Below, in pieces: positions 1-7,700 of a DNA stretch of 12,173 nucleotides. The notes under the pieces were generated by a model. The model was not told where the DNA came from. It ran no database searches and saw only the letters and a list, made by a program, of their open reading frames with translations. Within the stretch, counting starts at the first letter, position 1, and each line of letters begins with the position of its first letter. A program made the position numbers and the translations under genes. The stretch is from Bifidobacterium breve (lineage in GTDB: Bacteria > Actinomycetota > Actinomycetes > S36-B12), in assembly GCA_945870085.1 (NCBI GenBank), contig CAMBQX010000038.1:1-12173 (forward strand), written 5' to 3'.

Positions 1-1074
1 CGTGACCCGGCCAACTAGATCCGGGGTGGTTGAAATACCCGCGTGAAGCACATCAAGTGCACCGGCATCAGCATCAAGGACGACGACATTTGCGTTGGCG
101 TTACGGACAAGGTGGGCCGCGGTAAATCCATCGTTACCGCCGACATCAAGTACGAGCTCACCCCGCCCTGGTGCCGCCTTCACGAAATTTGCGGCGAAAT
201 CCGACTTTCGCACTAGGTCGTCACTGCCGTAGTGCTCGCGGGTGCTGTAATCAACCCAAGTGGTGCGGTGGGCGGTGCCATGTAATTTAGTCACCTGCTT
301 TAGCAGCCTGCGGGTCAAACCCTGAGTGGCTTTTAGCGCCAAATCCTTATTGCGCGCTGCCCGCTCAGCAAATTCAGTCTCGCTGGGCGCATTGGCTGCA
401 ACCGGCCTCGTCGTCGCGTGTAATAGTCGCAATGAAAAACTCCGGCGCTTACTACGCGGAAGAAGTTGCCGAGCAGCGCTCGACTTGAGACCTCGGTACC
501 TTGACAACTCCCAGGCATCGGCCGCGGTTACCTGCTCACCTGATCCGACTGCGAGCGGATTGATGAAATTCTCGATGAACTGCCGCGATGCATTCCAGGA
601 GGGATTCGGTCGCCACATCTCGATTGAACCGATATCAATGAATACCGCCTTCATCCCAACGAATTGCACATTGAACGCCGATGCATCCTTTAGATCGAGC
701 CCCACTTCAAGAAGTTGCATTCGCAATGACAAGGTCAACTTGGCTGCTGCTTCGAGGAGCGAGTTGGGCCACTCCCATGGGTAAGTGATCAAGGGGGCGG
801 TCTCGACACGAAACACCACAGCAGCGCTAGGTGGCCGGCGCCCTGATTTCGTGGCGTATGCGTGCAGGACTTTCGGTGCTAATTCAGCATCTACAATCTC
901 GTAAGAAAGTATGGATCGTTCACTTACCAAGGCATCGTATAAAGGGGACCCGTGCAGTTGGGTCAAAGCTTGTGCCGATGCTGGTCCCGCGATGCGATAC
1001 CAAGTACCTTCGTGAAAGAAGGCGGCGTTCTCGGGATCGCGAAAACTCGTCGACCCCGTGGATACCGCGGGCAC
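1..1074 (-). CDS. Class I SAM-dependent methyltransferase with a large N-terminal domain (3' end beyond the window)
   Basis: The minus-strand frame is open from a GTG at 1074 to the left edge, giving 358 residues with the C-terminus missing. Residues 308-316 read VLDVGGNDG, the glycine-rich SAM-binding motif I, and residues 331-336 (VVLDAD) supply the acidic residue expected to bind the SAM ribose. The N-terminal ~220 residues are not a generic methyltransferase. They hold SFRDP (10-14), TYPWEW (97-102), LKDASAFNVQF (128-138), VFIDIGSIE (144-152) and a QFIENFINPL stretch (165-174), a pattern I recall from bacterial methyltransferases of roughly 450 residues found near glycan or surface genes. 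The substrate is unknown. GTG 1074 is the only start between an in-frame stop and the conserved SFRDP block. It shares one base with the stop of the upstream small gene (TAGTG), and no good Shine-Dalgarno is visible, so coupled translation is likely. Confidence 0.85.
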   Translation of the reverse strand, partial: MPAVSTGSTSFRDPENAAFFHEGTWYRIAGPASAQALTQLHGSPLYDALVSERSILSYEIVDAELAPKVLHAYATKSGRRPPSAAVVFRVETAPLITYPWEWPNSLLEAAAKLTLSLRMQLLEVGLDLKDASAFNVQFVGMKAVFIDIGSIEMWRPNPSWNASRQFIENFINPLAVGSGEQVTAADAWELSRYRGLKSSAARQLLPRSKRRSFSLRLLHATTRPVAANAPSETEFAERAARNKDLALKATQGLTRRLLKQVTKLHGTAHRTTWVDYSTREHYGSDDLVRKSDFAANFVKAAPGRGELVLDVGGNDGFTAAHLVRNANANVVVLDADAGALDVLHAGISTTPDLVGRVT

Positions 1075-1244
1075 TACTCGGAGGGTGTGCTGTCGGGAGT
1101 CTGCTCAGCGTTCTTGGAACCGCGGCCCCGCAAATCCGCAAACTTTGACCGCAGGAAAAACCAGGTGCCTGCCGCGCCACTAGCAATCGCCGCCAATAGG
1201 TAAGAACCCGAGCCAGCATCTATGTAGCCGACAATCCTTAGCAT
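1074..1244 (-). CDS. Small single-pass membrane protein with YIDAGSGS motif
   Basis: This 56-residue gene starts at ATG 1244 behind a good ribosome-binding site (GAGGTGG at 1255-1249, 4-base spacing). Residues 6-14 are GYIDAGSGS, followed by one hydrophobic helix (about 15-31, ending in WFFLR), a basic segment (RSKFADLRGRGSK) and an acidic, Thr/Pro/Ser-rich tail. Membrane insertion with the basic tail in the cytoplasm is the likely arrangement. It resembles short actinobacterial proteins I recall beginning with YIDPGSGS, encoded next to methyltransferases or alkaline-phosphatase-superfamily proteins; here Ala replaces the usual Pro. Its stop overlaps the methyltransferase start by one base, so the two are probably made together. 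No biochemical function can be assigned from sequence. The reading frame, ribosome-binding site and coupling make it a credible gene despite its size. Confidence 0.75.
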   Translation of the reverse strand: MLRIVGYIDAGSGSYLLAAIASGAAGTWFFLRSKFADLRGRGSKNAEQTPDSTPSE

Positions 1245-1344
1245 CTGCCCACCTCTAATTGACCTGCCGCGATTGAACGCGCACTAGCGGCCAAGGGTAC
1301 AGGAAGTTAAGCGGCGGTGTACAGGTGGTTAAGCCAAGGTTTTA
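1245..1344. other. 100-bp gap upstream of the small-protein/methyltransferase pair
   Basis: This stretch separates the end of the downstream narK from the start of the small membrane protein, with all flanking genes on the minus strand. It holds a tandem imperfect direct repeat (annotated separately) and the Shine-Dalgarno of the small gene. I see no convincing -35/-10 pair and no strong terminator hairpin behind narK. Whether the left-hand pair has its own promoter here or is read through from narK is open. Confidence 0.5.
1297..1334 (-). repeat. Tandem imperfect direct repeat, possible operator
   Basis: Two copies of a 16-bp unit lie at 1297-1312 and 1319-1334. On the minus strand they read GCTTAACTTCCTGTAC and GCTTAACCACCTGTAC, identical at 14 of 16 positions, with a period of 22 bp, close to two turns of B-DNA. 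They sit 53-90 bp upstream of the small-protein start on the same strand. Their position and helical phasing fit a binding site for a protein that binds head-to-tail dimers, but the cognate regulator is not identifiable. Confidence 0.5.
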
Positions 1345-2676
1345 CTAGCAAGGCTTTTCGGCACCAGGCCTGACGTAGTACCACCATGCCACGATGGCGG
1401 CGATCAGGCCGAATATCACCCCGAGGCCGAAGAAGATGGTTGGAGCAATCGAGGCAAGCAAGATCCCAAAACCAAATGGGCCATACGCAGCGATTGCCGA
1501 CGTCCAGCCGATGACGCTCCCGGCCTGTCGCTTCTCGAAAATCATCGGGATCTGTTTGAACGTACTGGCATTGCCGACACCCGCGAAGAAGAAGATGACC
1601 AGCATCCCCGCAAGGAAAGTGGGGAACTCTGCTGCTGAACTCGGATTTAGTTGTCCCATAGTGATTACTGCGCCCAATGAAATTCCGACGGTTGAGACGA
1701 CGGTCAGTTTGCCTCCACCGACGCGGTCAGCTATCGGCCCAGCAATGACTCGGGCCGCTGACCCAACGAGCGCTCCAAGGAAAGCGTACTTCAGAGCATC
1801 AATACCTTCTGCTCCAAACTTGGCGCTTCCGTAAATGTTGTTAATCATCAAACCGAAAGCTGCCGCAAGTCCCGAGAAAGTACCGAACGTAATTACATAT
1901 AGGTACGTCATAATCCAAGTATGTTTATTGTGAAAGATGTCAAATTGCTCGCGAACACCTCTGGCCTGGACCGGCACACTTCGCAGTAGAAACCAGGCGG
2001 CCGCGGTACCTATCAGTACGAAGGGCACCCAAATGTACCCGGCATTCTGAAACCAGACTTCGCGCTCTGCTCCCGTATCTTTGTTCACCATAATCTGTGA
2101 AGCACCAACTAGGCCAACGCCGATTATCCAAGGTGTAACGAATTGGACAATGCTCACACCGAAGTTCCCGATTCCCGCCTGGATGCCTAGTGCAGTGCCC
2201 TGCTTTTCGCGCGGGAAGAAGTAAGAAGTACTTGGCATGAACCCTGAGAAGGCACCCCCACCGATCCCCGCCAAAATTCCGAGGAACAACAACACGGCGT
2301 ATGGCGTATTTGGATTCTGGACCGCAAGTGCCCAACCAATGAGTGGGATGACGAAAAGAATCGTCGTGAACGTAACCAACTTGCGAGTACCGACAATTGG
2401 AGGAAGGAAAGTCCAAACGAGTCGCAAGGTGCCACCGGCTAGCCCGGGCATCGCCGCGAGCCAATACAGCTGGGCAACGCTTAGATTAAACCCGACACTG
2501 TTGAGTTTCGGGGCGATGGCGGATACGAGAAACCAGGTTATGAAAGCGAGCGTGAGGTTTCCGGTGGTAATCCAAAGGGTGCGCCAGGCTCGACCGCTAT
2601 CCCAATCTTTTAAGTCCTCGGTGCTCCAGGTCGGCAGCCAGTCGGCTCCACGATCTCTCGTGGTTGGGATGCTCAT
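1345..2676 (-). CDS. narK: Nitrate/nitrite transporter, E. coli NarK-like (antiporter type), MFS
   Basis: A 443-residue, 12-helix major facilitator protein. After a cytoplasmic N-terminus of about 35 residues, the order and spacing follow E. coli NarK. The substrate arginines fall at R85 (GGTLRLVWTF, helix 2) and R309 (GSAARVIAGP, helix 8). The first nitrate-signature block is AGIGGGAFSGFM (136-147), followed by PREKQGTALGIQAGIGN; the second is AGVGNASTFKQIPMIF (365-380). These features point to the type that exchanges nitrate for nitrite, though transport mode is inferred from family resemblance. The ATG at 2676 overlaps the stop of the upstream transporter as ATGA (2673-2676), and GGAG at 2687-2684 gives 7-base spacing. 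Nitrite export pairs naturally with the NarGHI reductase encoded on the other strand. The C-terminus is short. Confidence 0.93.
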   Translation of the reverse strand: MSIPTTRDRGADWLPTWSTEDLKDWDSGRAWRTLWITTGNLTLAFITWFLVSAIAPKLNSVGFNLSVAQLYWLAAMPGLAGGTLRLVWTFLPPIVGTRKLVTFTTILFVIPLIGWALAVQNPNTPYAVLLFLGILAGIGGGAFSGFMPSTSYFFPREKQGTALGIQAGIGNFGVSIVQFVTPWIIGVGLVGASQIMVNKDTGAEREVWFQNAGYIWVPFVLIGTAAAWFLLRSVPVQARGVREQFDIFHNKHTWIMTYLYVITFGTFSGLAAAFGLMINNIYGSAKFGAEGIDALKYAFLGALVGSAARVIAGPIADRVGGGKLTVVSTVGISLGAVITMGQLNPSSAAEFPTFLAGMLVIFFFAGVGNASTFKQIPMIFEKRQAGSVIGWTSAIAAYGPFGFGILLASIAPTIFFGLGVIFGLIAAIVAWWYYVRPGAEKPC

Positions 2677-4031
2677 CGGTTTGCTCCGCTTCCTTGCAGC
2701 ATGAATTCATGCTCATCTGTGGATGGGGTTTCGTGCTCGAATTTGTTCGTGAGAGTTGGGCTTGCGCGGTGAAGCATCTTGACCACCGTGAAGTGCATCC
2801 AAAGGGTCGCGATAAGCGAAACTATGAAGATTACAAAGAAGGTAGATTGGGGAAATCCCGTAAGTGCACCGGTGTAGGCAAAGAGCAGCGGTAAAAAGAA
2901 GCCACCAAGTGCACCTAATGACCCCACCAGGCCGCCAACTGCGCCGACATCGTCTGGGAAGTATTCGGGTATGTACTTGTAAACCGCCGCTTTGCCAAGT
3001 CCCATGGCGCACCCAATTATGAATACCAGCGCGGTGAACAACATGGTGCCGACTTCCCATGGCATTACGGCATTTTGATCGCCGTTGGGCATCGAAAGAA
3101 CGATGTATCCATAAGGCATCATCAAGACACCAGAGGCCAGCAAAACCATCACGAATGTTGCGTACATCATTCTGCGCGCACCAACCTTGTCGGCCAGATA
3201 GCCACCAAATGGTCGTAACAAGGACGCGGGGAAGATGAAAAGTGCCGTGAGTAGCGCAGCTTGGCTTAAGGGCATTCCATAAACATCAACGTAGTATTTT
3301 GGAAGCCATGCGGCCAAAGCAACGTAGGCGCCAAATACCACTAAGTAGTAGAAACTAAATCGCCATACACGCAACTGCCGCAAGGGTGTGAGCATCGAAC
3401 CAATTGATCTTCCCTGGCCTGGCCGGATTTCGCGATGCGGAGTCCATATCCAAGTTGCCACCGCCAAAACCAGTAACAAGATCACGTACAGGAACGGAAC
3501 AAAGCGCCAGCCTCCTGGCACTAGGCCATCGAAGAACCCGGCCGCTGGAATTGCCGCAATTAGAGCTGGTCCGATCAACTTAGTGACTGATGCACCAACG
3601 TTGCCGGCTCCAAAAACACCGAGTGCAAAACCCTGTTGTCTTTGTGGCCACCAGGCGCTAACCCAAGCAATGCCGACACTAAATGAGTTGCCGGCGAATC
3701 CGACCAGGAATGCGTAGAACAGGAGGTGGCTATACGAGGTGGCAGTTGAGACCAGAAAGGCCGGAATAGCGGTAATCAACAACATCGCGATGAAGACGCG
3801 TCGTCCGCCGAATCGATCGGCGGCGATGCCCGCCGGCAGACGCCAAATAGCGCCATTCAAGACAGCTACTGCCACTACCCAGGCCAACTGCACGTCGGTT
3901 AGCCCGAATTCGTCGCGGATTGGGATGCCCAGCACTCCGAACATGAGCCAAACCGCAAACATCAAGGTGAAGCCAAGAGTCGACATCACCAGGACGCTGA
4001 CCCTGCCGGTATTCGCCTCTTCCAGCTTCAT
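2673..4031 (-). CDS. narK: Nitrate/nitrite transporter, NarK1-type (nitrate/proton symporter type), MFS
   Basis: A 452-residue MFS transporter with 12 predicted helices. It carries the NarK1 version of the nitrate signature, GFAGNSFSVGIAWVSAWWP (111-129), then QGFALGVFGAGNVGAS. Arginines sit at the substrate positions R64 (IWRLPAGIAADR) and R273 (LLRPFGGYLADK), and the second glycine-rich signature is GCAMGLGKAAVYKYIPEYFP (340-359). Family knowledge suggests proton-coupled nitrate uptake, needed before nitrite accumulates for antiport. A polar tail of about 35 residues follows the last helix. It is the first gene of a two-transporter operon; its stop overlaps the start of the second narK by four bases. 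There is no Shine-Dalgarno before the ATG at 4031, but a TTTAAT box ends 7 bases upstream, so the transcript is probably leaderless. It is divergent from the regulator-narGHJI operon. Confidence 0.92.
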   Translation of the reverse strand: MKLEEANTGRVSVLVMSTLGFTLMFAVWLMFGVLGIPIRDEFGLTDVQLAWVVAVAVLNGAIWRLPAGIAADRFGGRRVFIAMLLITAIPAFLVSTATSYSHLLFYAFLVGFAGNSFSVGIAWVSAWWPQRQQGFALGVFGAGNVGASVTKLIGPALIAAIPAAGFFDGLVPGGWRFVPFLYVILLLVLAVATWIWTPHREIRPGQGRSIGSMLTPLRQLRVWRFSFYYLVVFGAYVALAAWLPKYYVDVYGMPLSQAALLTALFIFPASLLRPFGGYLADKVGARRMMYATFVMVLLASGVLMMPYGYIVLSMPNGDQNAVMPWEVGTMLFTALVFIIGCAMGLGKAAVYKYIPEYFPDDVGAVGGLVGSLGALGGFFLPLLFAYTGALTGFPQSTFFVIFIVSLIATLWMHFTVVKMLHRASPTLTNKFEHETPSTDEHEFMLQGSGANR

Positions 4032-4038
4032 ATACCGG

Positions 4039-4044
4039 ATTAAA
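4039..4044 (-). promoter_or_regulatory. Putative -10 box of a leaderless narK promoter
   Basis: TTTAAT on the minus strand ends exactly 7 bases before the narK ATG at 4031, the distance expected when transcription starts at the start codon. At -35 spacing (about 4062-4067) only a poor CGGGTA hexamer is found, which would fit an activator-dependent or alternative-sigma promoter. This is pattern-based. Confidence 0.45.
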
Positions 4045-4081
4045 GCACATCTTTTTATTTTTACCCGGTTTTATTGAATTA

Positions 4082-4097
4082 ATCACAAATACGTGAT
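4082..4097. promoter_or_regulatory. Inverted repeat ATCAC-N6-GTGAT, probable operator
   Basis: A perfect 5-bp inverted repeat with a 6-bp spacer lies 12 bp upstream of the regulator start, where it would overlap the regulator promoter. Its layout (short half-sites, six-base spacer, gap between divergent genes) resembles SufR operators recalled as CAAC-N6-GTTG. It is the best candidate site for the regulator encoded next to it. It does not fit the FNR or NarL consensus. Confidence 0.5.
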
Positions 4098-4108
4098 AGA
4101 CATCTCCC

Positions 4109-4771
4109 ATGGACGCTCTCACCCCCGGCCGCGATAGCCGGGCCCAAATCGCTGATTTACTGGCAAACTCCCCAGAACCACTGACCGTTGATGCTATTTC
4201 TGAGCACACCGGGCTACATGCAAACACTGTCCGAAGCCACCTGGAAGTCCTGCTGGCCAAAGAAGTCGTTACCCGCGAGTCCACCGAGCGAACGGGGAGA
4301 GGGCGGCCGCGTTGGATCTATCAATCCGCCGCTAAAGTCCCGTCGCCGTACCAGATTCTGGCCGGTGCACTTAGCACCCAGTTGGCTCAGATAAAGGACC
4401 CTCTCGCTGCAAGAAGCGCGGCTGAGCTTTGGGTCGAAGCACTGCCGGCTCTACCCATAGCTGCTTCTCCGGATGAGGCCGTTGCCGAGGCCACTGATGC
4501 TTTGAACCGACTCGGATTCACCGCTGAGGCCACCGCCCTAGGCGATGCGATTCATGTTTCGGGGTGCCCGTACGCCGACATCGTAGAAGCCAATCCGGTG
4601 ATCTGCGAAATCCATACCGCGATGCTTTCAACCTTACTTGCTAACACGGGCCAACCAATTGCTGTCACCTCAATGGAGGTGTGGTCACGACCAGGGATGT
4701 GCACTGCGCGCCTCCAACGCACCGATCAACAGCCATCGCGAATTATCACTCCCGAGGAGATCCAGTCGTGA
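4109..4771 (+). CDS. Winged-helix regulator with C-terminal cysteines, possible Fe-S repressor of nitrate respiration (SufR/ArnR-like)
   Basis: A 220-residue protein with an N-terminal winged helix (about 10-72): recognition helix LHANTVRSHLEVLLAKEVV and a wing containing GRGRPRWIY. The C-terminal half (about 120-200) carries Cys153 (SGCPY), Cys166 (PVICEIH) and Cys198 (GMCTARL). The first pair has the 13-residue separation recalled for the [4Fe-4S]-ligating cysteines of cyanobacterial SufR, and the third is placed similarly. In Corynebacterium glutamicum the Fe-S regulator ArnR controls narKGHJI; whether this is an ortholog cannot be decided here. The ATG at 4109 has no Shine-Dalgarno and may be leaderless. 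The stop overlaps narG as GTGA (4768-4771), so regulator and reductase are probably one transcript and autoregulated. A metal-binding ArsR-type role is the alternative. Confidence 0.8.
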   Translation: MDALTPGRDSRAQIADLLANSPEPLTVDAISEHTGLHANTVRSHLEVLLAKEVVTRESTERTGRGRPRWIYQSAAKVPSPYQILAGALSTQLAQIKDPLAARSAAELWVEALPALPIAASPDEAVAEATDALNRLGFTAEATALGDAIHVSGCPYADIVEANPVICEIHTAMLSTLLANTGQPIAVTSMEVWSRPGMCTARLQRTDQQPSRIITPEEIQS

Positions 4772-7700
4772 AGACGAGTGAAAAAAGTAATGCGAATGCT
4801 GATTTTTTAGTGCGAGCTGGTCGATTCTTCACCCCGGGGAAAGCTTCAGCCGACGGACGAACTGTCACGCGCGTTGGCGGGCGCGAAGGAGACGTGTTCT
4901 ACCGCGACCGGTGGAGTCATGACAAAGTTGTTCGAAGTACTCACGGTGTCAACTGCACCGGATCATGCTCTTGGAAAGTTTATGTAAAAGATGGAATCAT
5001 CACCTGGGAGTCCCAGCAGACCGACTATCCTTCCGTGGGTCCTGACAGTCCAGAGTACGAACCACGCGGGTGCCCTCGAGGGGCTGCCTTCTCTTGGTAC
5101 ACCTACTCCCCAACCCGCGTTCGTTATCCATATGTGCGCGGAGTCTTGATTGACGCCTACCGCGAAGCGCGACGAGTGCATGATGATCCGGTCGATGCTT
5201 GGGCTGCCGTTGTAAATAACGCCGATACGAGAAGTCGTTACCAGCGAGCACGAGGTAAAGGCGGGCTTGTTCGCGCACCGTGGTCCGAGGTCAATGAGCT
5301 CATTGCCGCTGCGCACGTACACACGATTAAAAATTATGGCCCTGACAGAGTCTTCGGATTTTCACCAATCCCGGCAATGTCGATGGCTTCTCATGCGGCC
5401 GGAGCTCGCTTTATCAGCCTGCTCGGCGGTTCTATGCTCTCATTTTACGATTGGTACGCGGATCTACCCGTTGCTTCTCCACAAGTATTTGGAGATCAAA
5501 CAGACGTTCCGGAATCAGCGGACTGGTGGAACGCTTCGTACTTGATCATGTGGGGATCGAATGTTCCGGTCACTCGAACACCTGATGCACACTTTATGGC
5601 GGAGGCGAGATACCGGGGCCAGAAAGTTGTTACGGTCTCCCCTGACTACGCCGACAACACAAAGTTCGCGGATGAATGGATGGCTCCGCACCCTGGAACC
5701 GATGGTGCGCTTGCGATGGCGATGGGGCATGTCATTCTCAAAGAGTTCTTCATCGAGCGCCAAGTACCGCGCTTCGTTGACTACGTAAAGAAATTCAGTG
5801 ACCTTCCTTTCCTTGTGTCATTGAAGCAGAAGGACGGAGCCTGGGTACCCGACAAATTTGTCACCGCTGCCGACCTTGGTGACGAGGCTGAAGGCGCTGC
5901 ATTCAAAACAGTCCTTGTTGACTCCGCAACCGGTTTACCGCACGTGCCCAATGGATCCCTAGGTTTTCGGTTCAACGACACCGGAATGGGGAAATGGAAT
6001 CTTGACTTGGAAGGGATAGACCCGACACTTTCATTTCAGGGTGCCAGCGACACCGAACCTGTTGAAGTATTACTTCCGCGCTTTGACGTGGGTCAGGAAA
6101 ATAGCGAGAGCGGCGGGGTTCATCGCCGAGGGGTTCCAGCGGCTCGGCTCGCACTCCCGACAGGTGAGCGACTAGTCACGACAGTCTTTGACTTATTGCT
6201 AGCGCAATACGGCGTCGGGCGAGACGGGTTGCCTGGCGACTGGCCGACAGGATACGAGGATCCAGCGCCCTACACGCCGGCATGGCAAGAGGAAATAACA
6301 GGTGTTCCAGCGGCCATGGCTGAGCGCATTGGGCGGGAGTTCGCCCAAAATGCTGAGGACTCCGGCGGCCGCTCCATGATCATCATGGGGGCTGGAACCA
6401 ACCATTGGTTCCACTCCGACACCATCTATCGGACCTTCTTGGCATTGACAACGCTGACCGGGACACAAGGAGTGAACGGTGGAGGTTGGGCGCATTATGT
6501 CGGGCAGGAAAAATGCCGCCCCGTTACCGGCTGGGCTCAATTAGCTTTCGGGCTAGATTGGTCAAGGCCGCCGAGGCAAATGATTGGCACCGGCTTTTGG
6601 TACGTGCAGACCAATCAATGGCGCTACGACCGCCTCGGAGCGGACCTACTCGCTTCACCACTTGGCGATGGTCTACTAAAGGGTAAAACGATGATCGACA
6701 CCATTGCCCAATCGGCTCGCTCCGGATGGATGCCTTCTTACCCACAGTTCGATCGCAACCCTCTTGACTTAGTCGACGAGGCTGAATCCCTCGGAATAGA
6801 GCCAGCTGAATATGTCGCGCAGCAACTCAAGAGTGGCAACCTTAAATTTGCGATTGATGACCCAGACGCTAAGGAGAATTGGCCGCGTGTTCTTACGGTA
6901 TGGCGAGCAAACCTGCTTGGATCTTCGAGTAAAGGTAATGAGTACTTCCTTCGCCACCTACTCGGTACTGACAATTCCGTGCGCGCCGAGGAGACACCTG
7001 AAGATGAACGACCCAAGGATGTCATCTGGCATGACGAAGCACCAGAAGGCAAACTAGACCTACTCGTCAGCATCGATTTTCGGATGACAAGCACTGGACT
7101 TTTCGGTGACGTCTTACTTCCCGCTGCTACGTGGTACGAAAAACATGATCTGTCTTCAACAGATATGCATCCATTTGTGCATGCCTTCACCCCAGCGATT
7201 GATCCACCTTGGGAGACTAAAAGTGATTACGACATCTTCCAAGAACTTGGCCGGCAGGTTTCACACATAGCACGAGGTCATCTTGGGGTTCGCAAGGATC
7301 TTGTCACAGTGCCGCTGCTCCATGACACACCAGATGAGATGGCTGTTCCCGGTGGCGTCGTGCAAGATTGGCGTACCGGTGAAGTTGATCTAATACCGGG
7401 CAAGACTGCACCTAAATTCGTCGTGGTCAAACGTGACTACACCGAAATTGGTGCAAAAATGTCAGCCCTCGGGCCACTTGCTGAAACTCTTGGCATGGTG
7501 ACGAAAGGTGTAGCGTTTAGCCCGGTCGAGGAAGTCCGCGAACTTGGTCGCATTAATGGAGTTATTCCAGACGGGATCGCCGCTGGTAGGCCCTCACTTG
7601 TCACCGATGTGCACGCATGCGAGACCATTCTTGCGCTTTCCGGGACGACAAATGGCCGACTTGCAGTTGAAGGTTTTCGCTTCTTAGAAAAGCGCACAGG

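Larger units (their letters stand above)
4032..4108. promoter_or_regulatory. Divergent control region between narK genes and regulator-narGHJI
   Basis: These 77 bp must hold the promoters of both arms of the nitrate locus. The region is visibly more AT-rich than its surroundings. Neither flanking start codon has a Shine-Dalgarno sequence, suggesting leaderless transcripts in both directions. The short spacing means one bound regulator could affect both promoters. Confidence 0.7.

Noticed and set aside
326..1219. Several open frames (326-784 plus, 333-518 minus, 831-1148 plus, 920-1219 minus)
   Set aside because: They lie in other frames of the methyltransferase and small-protein genes, whose minus-strand frame is continuous and carries clear motifs; none has family resemblance or a ribosome-binding site.
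1331..1365. AAGCC/GGCTT pairing around the narK stop as a terminator
   Set aside because: Only five base pairs with a 16-base loop that includes the stop codon, and no T-run follows.
4074..4087. Possible FNR box (TTGA...TCA) in the divergent gap
   Set aside because: The half-sites are five rather than six bases apart and both inner consensus bases are wrong, so it does not fit TTGAT-N4-ATCAA.
4681..4767. 29-residue N-terminal extension of NarG from ATG 4681
   Set aside because: It lies wholly within the regulator gene, while GTG 4768 has a strong Shine-Dalgarno, an overlap typical of coupling, and gives the usual NarG length.
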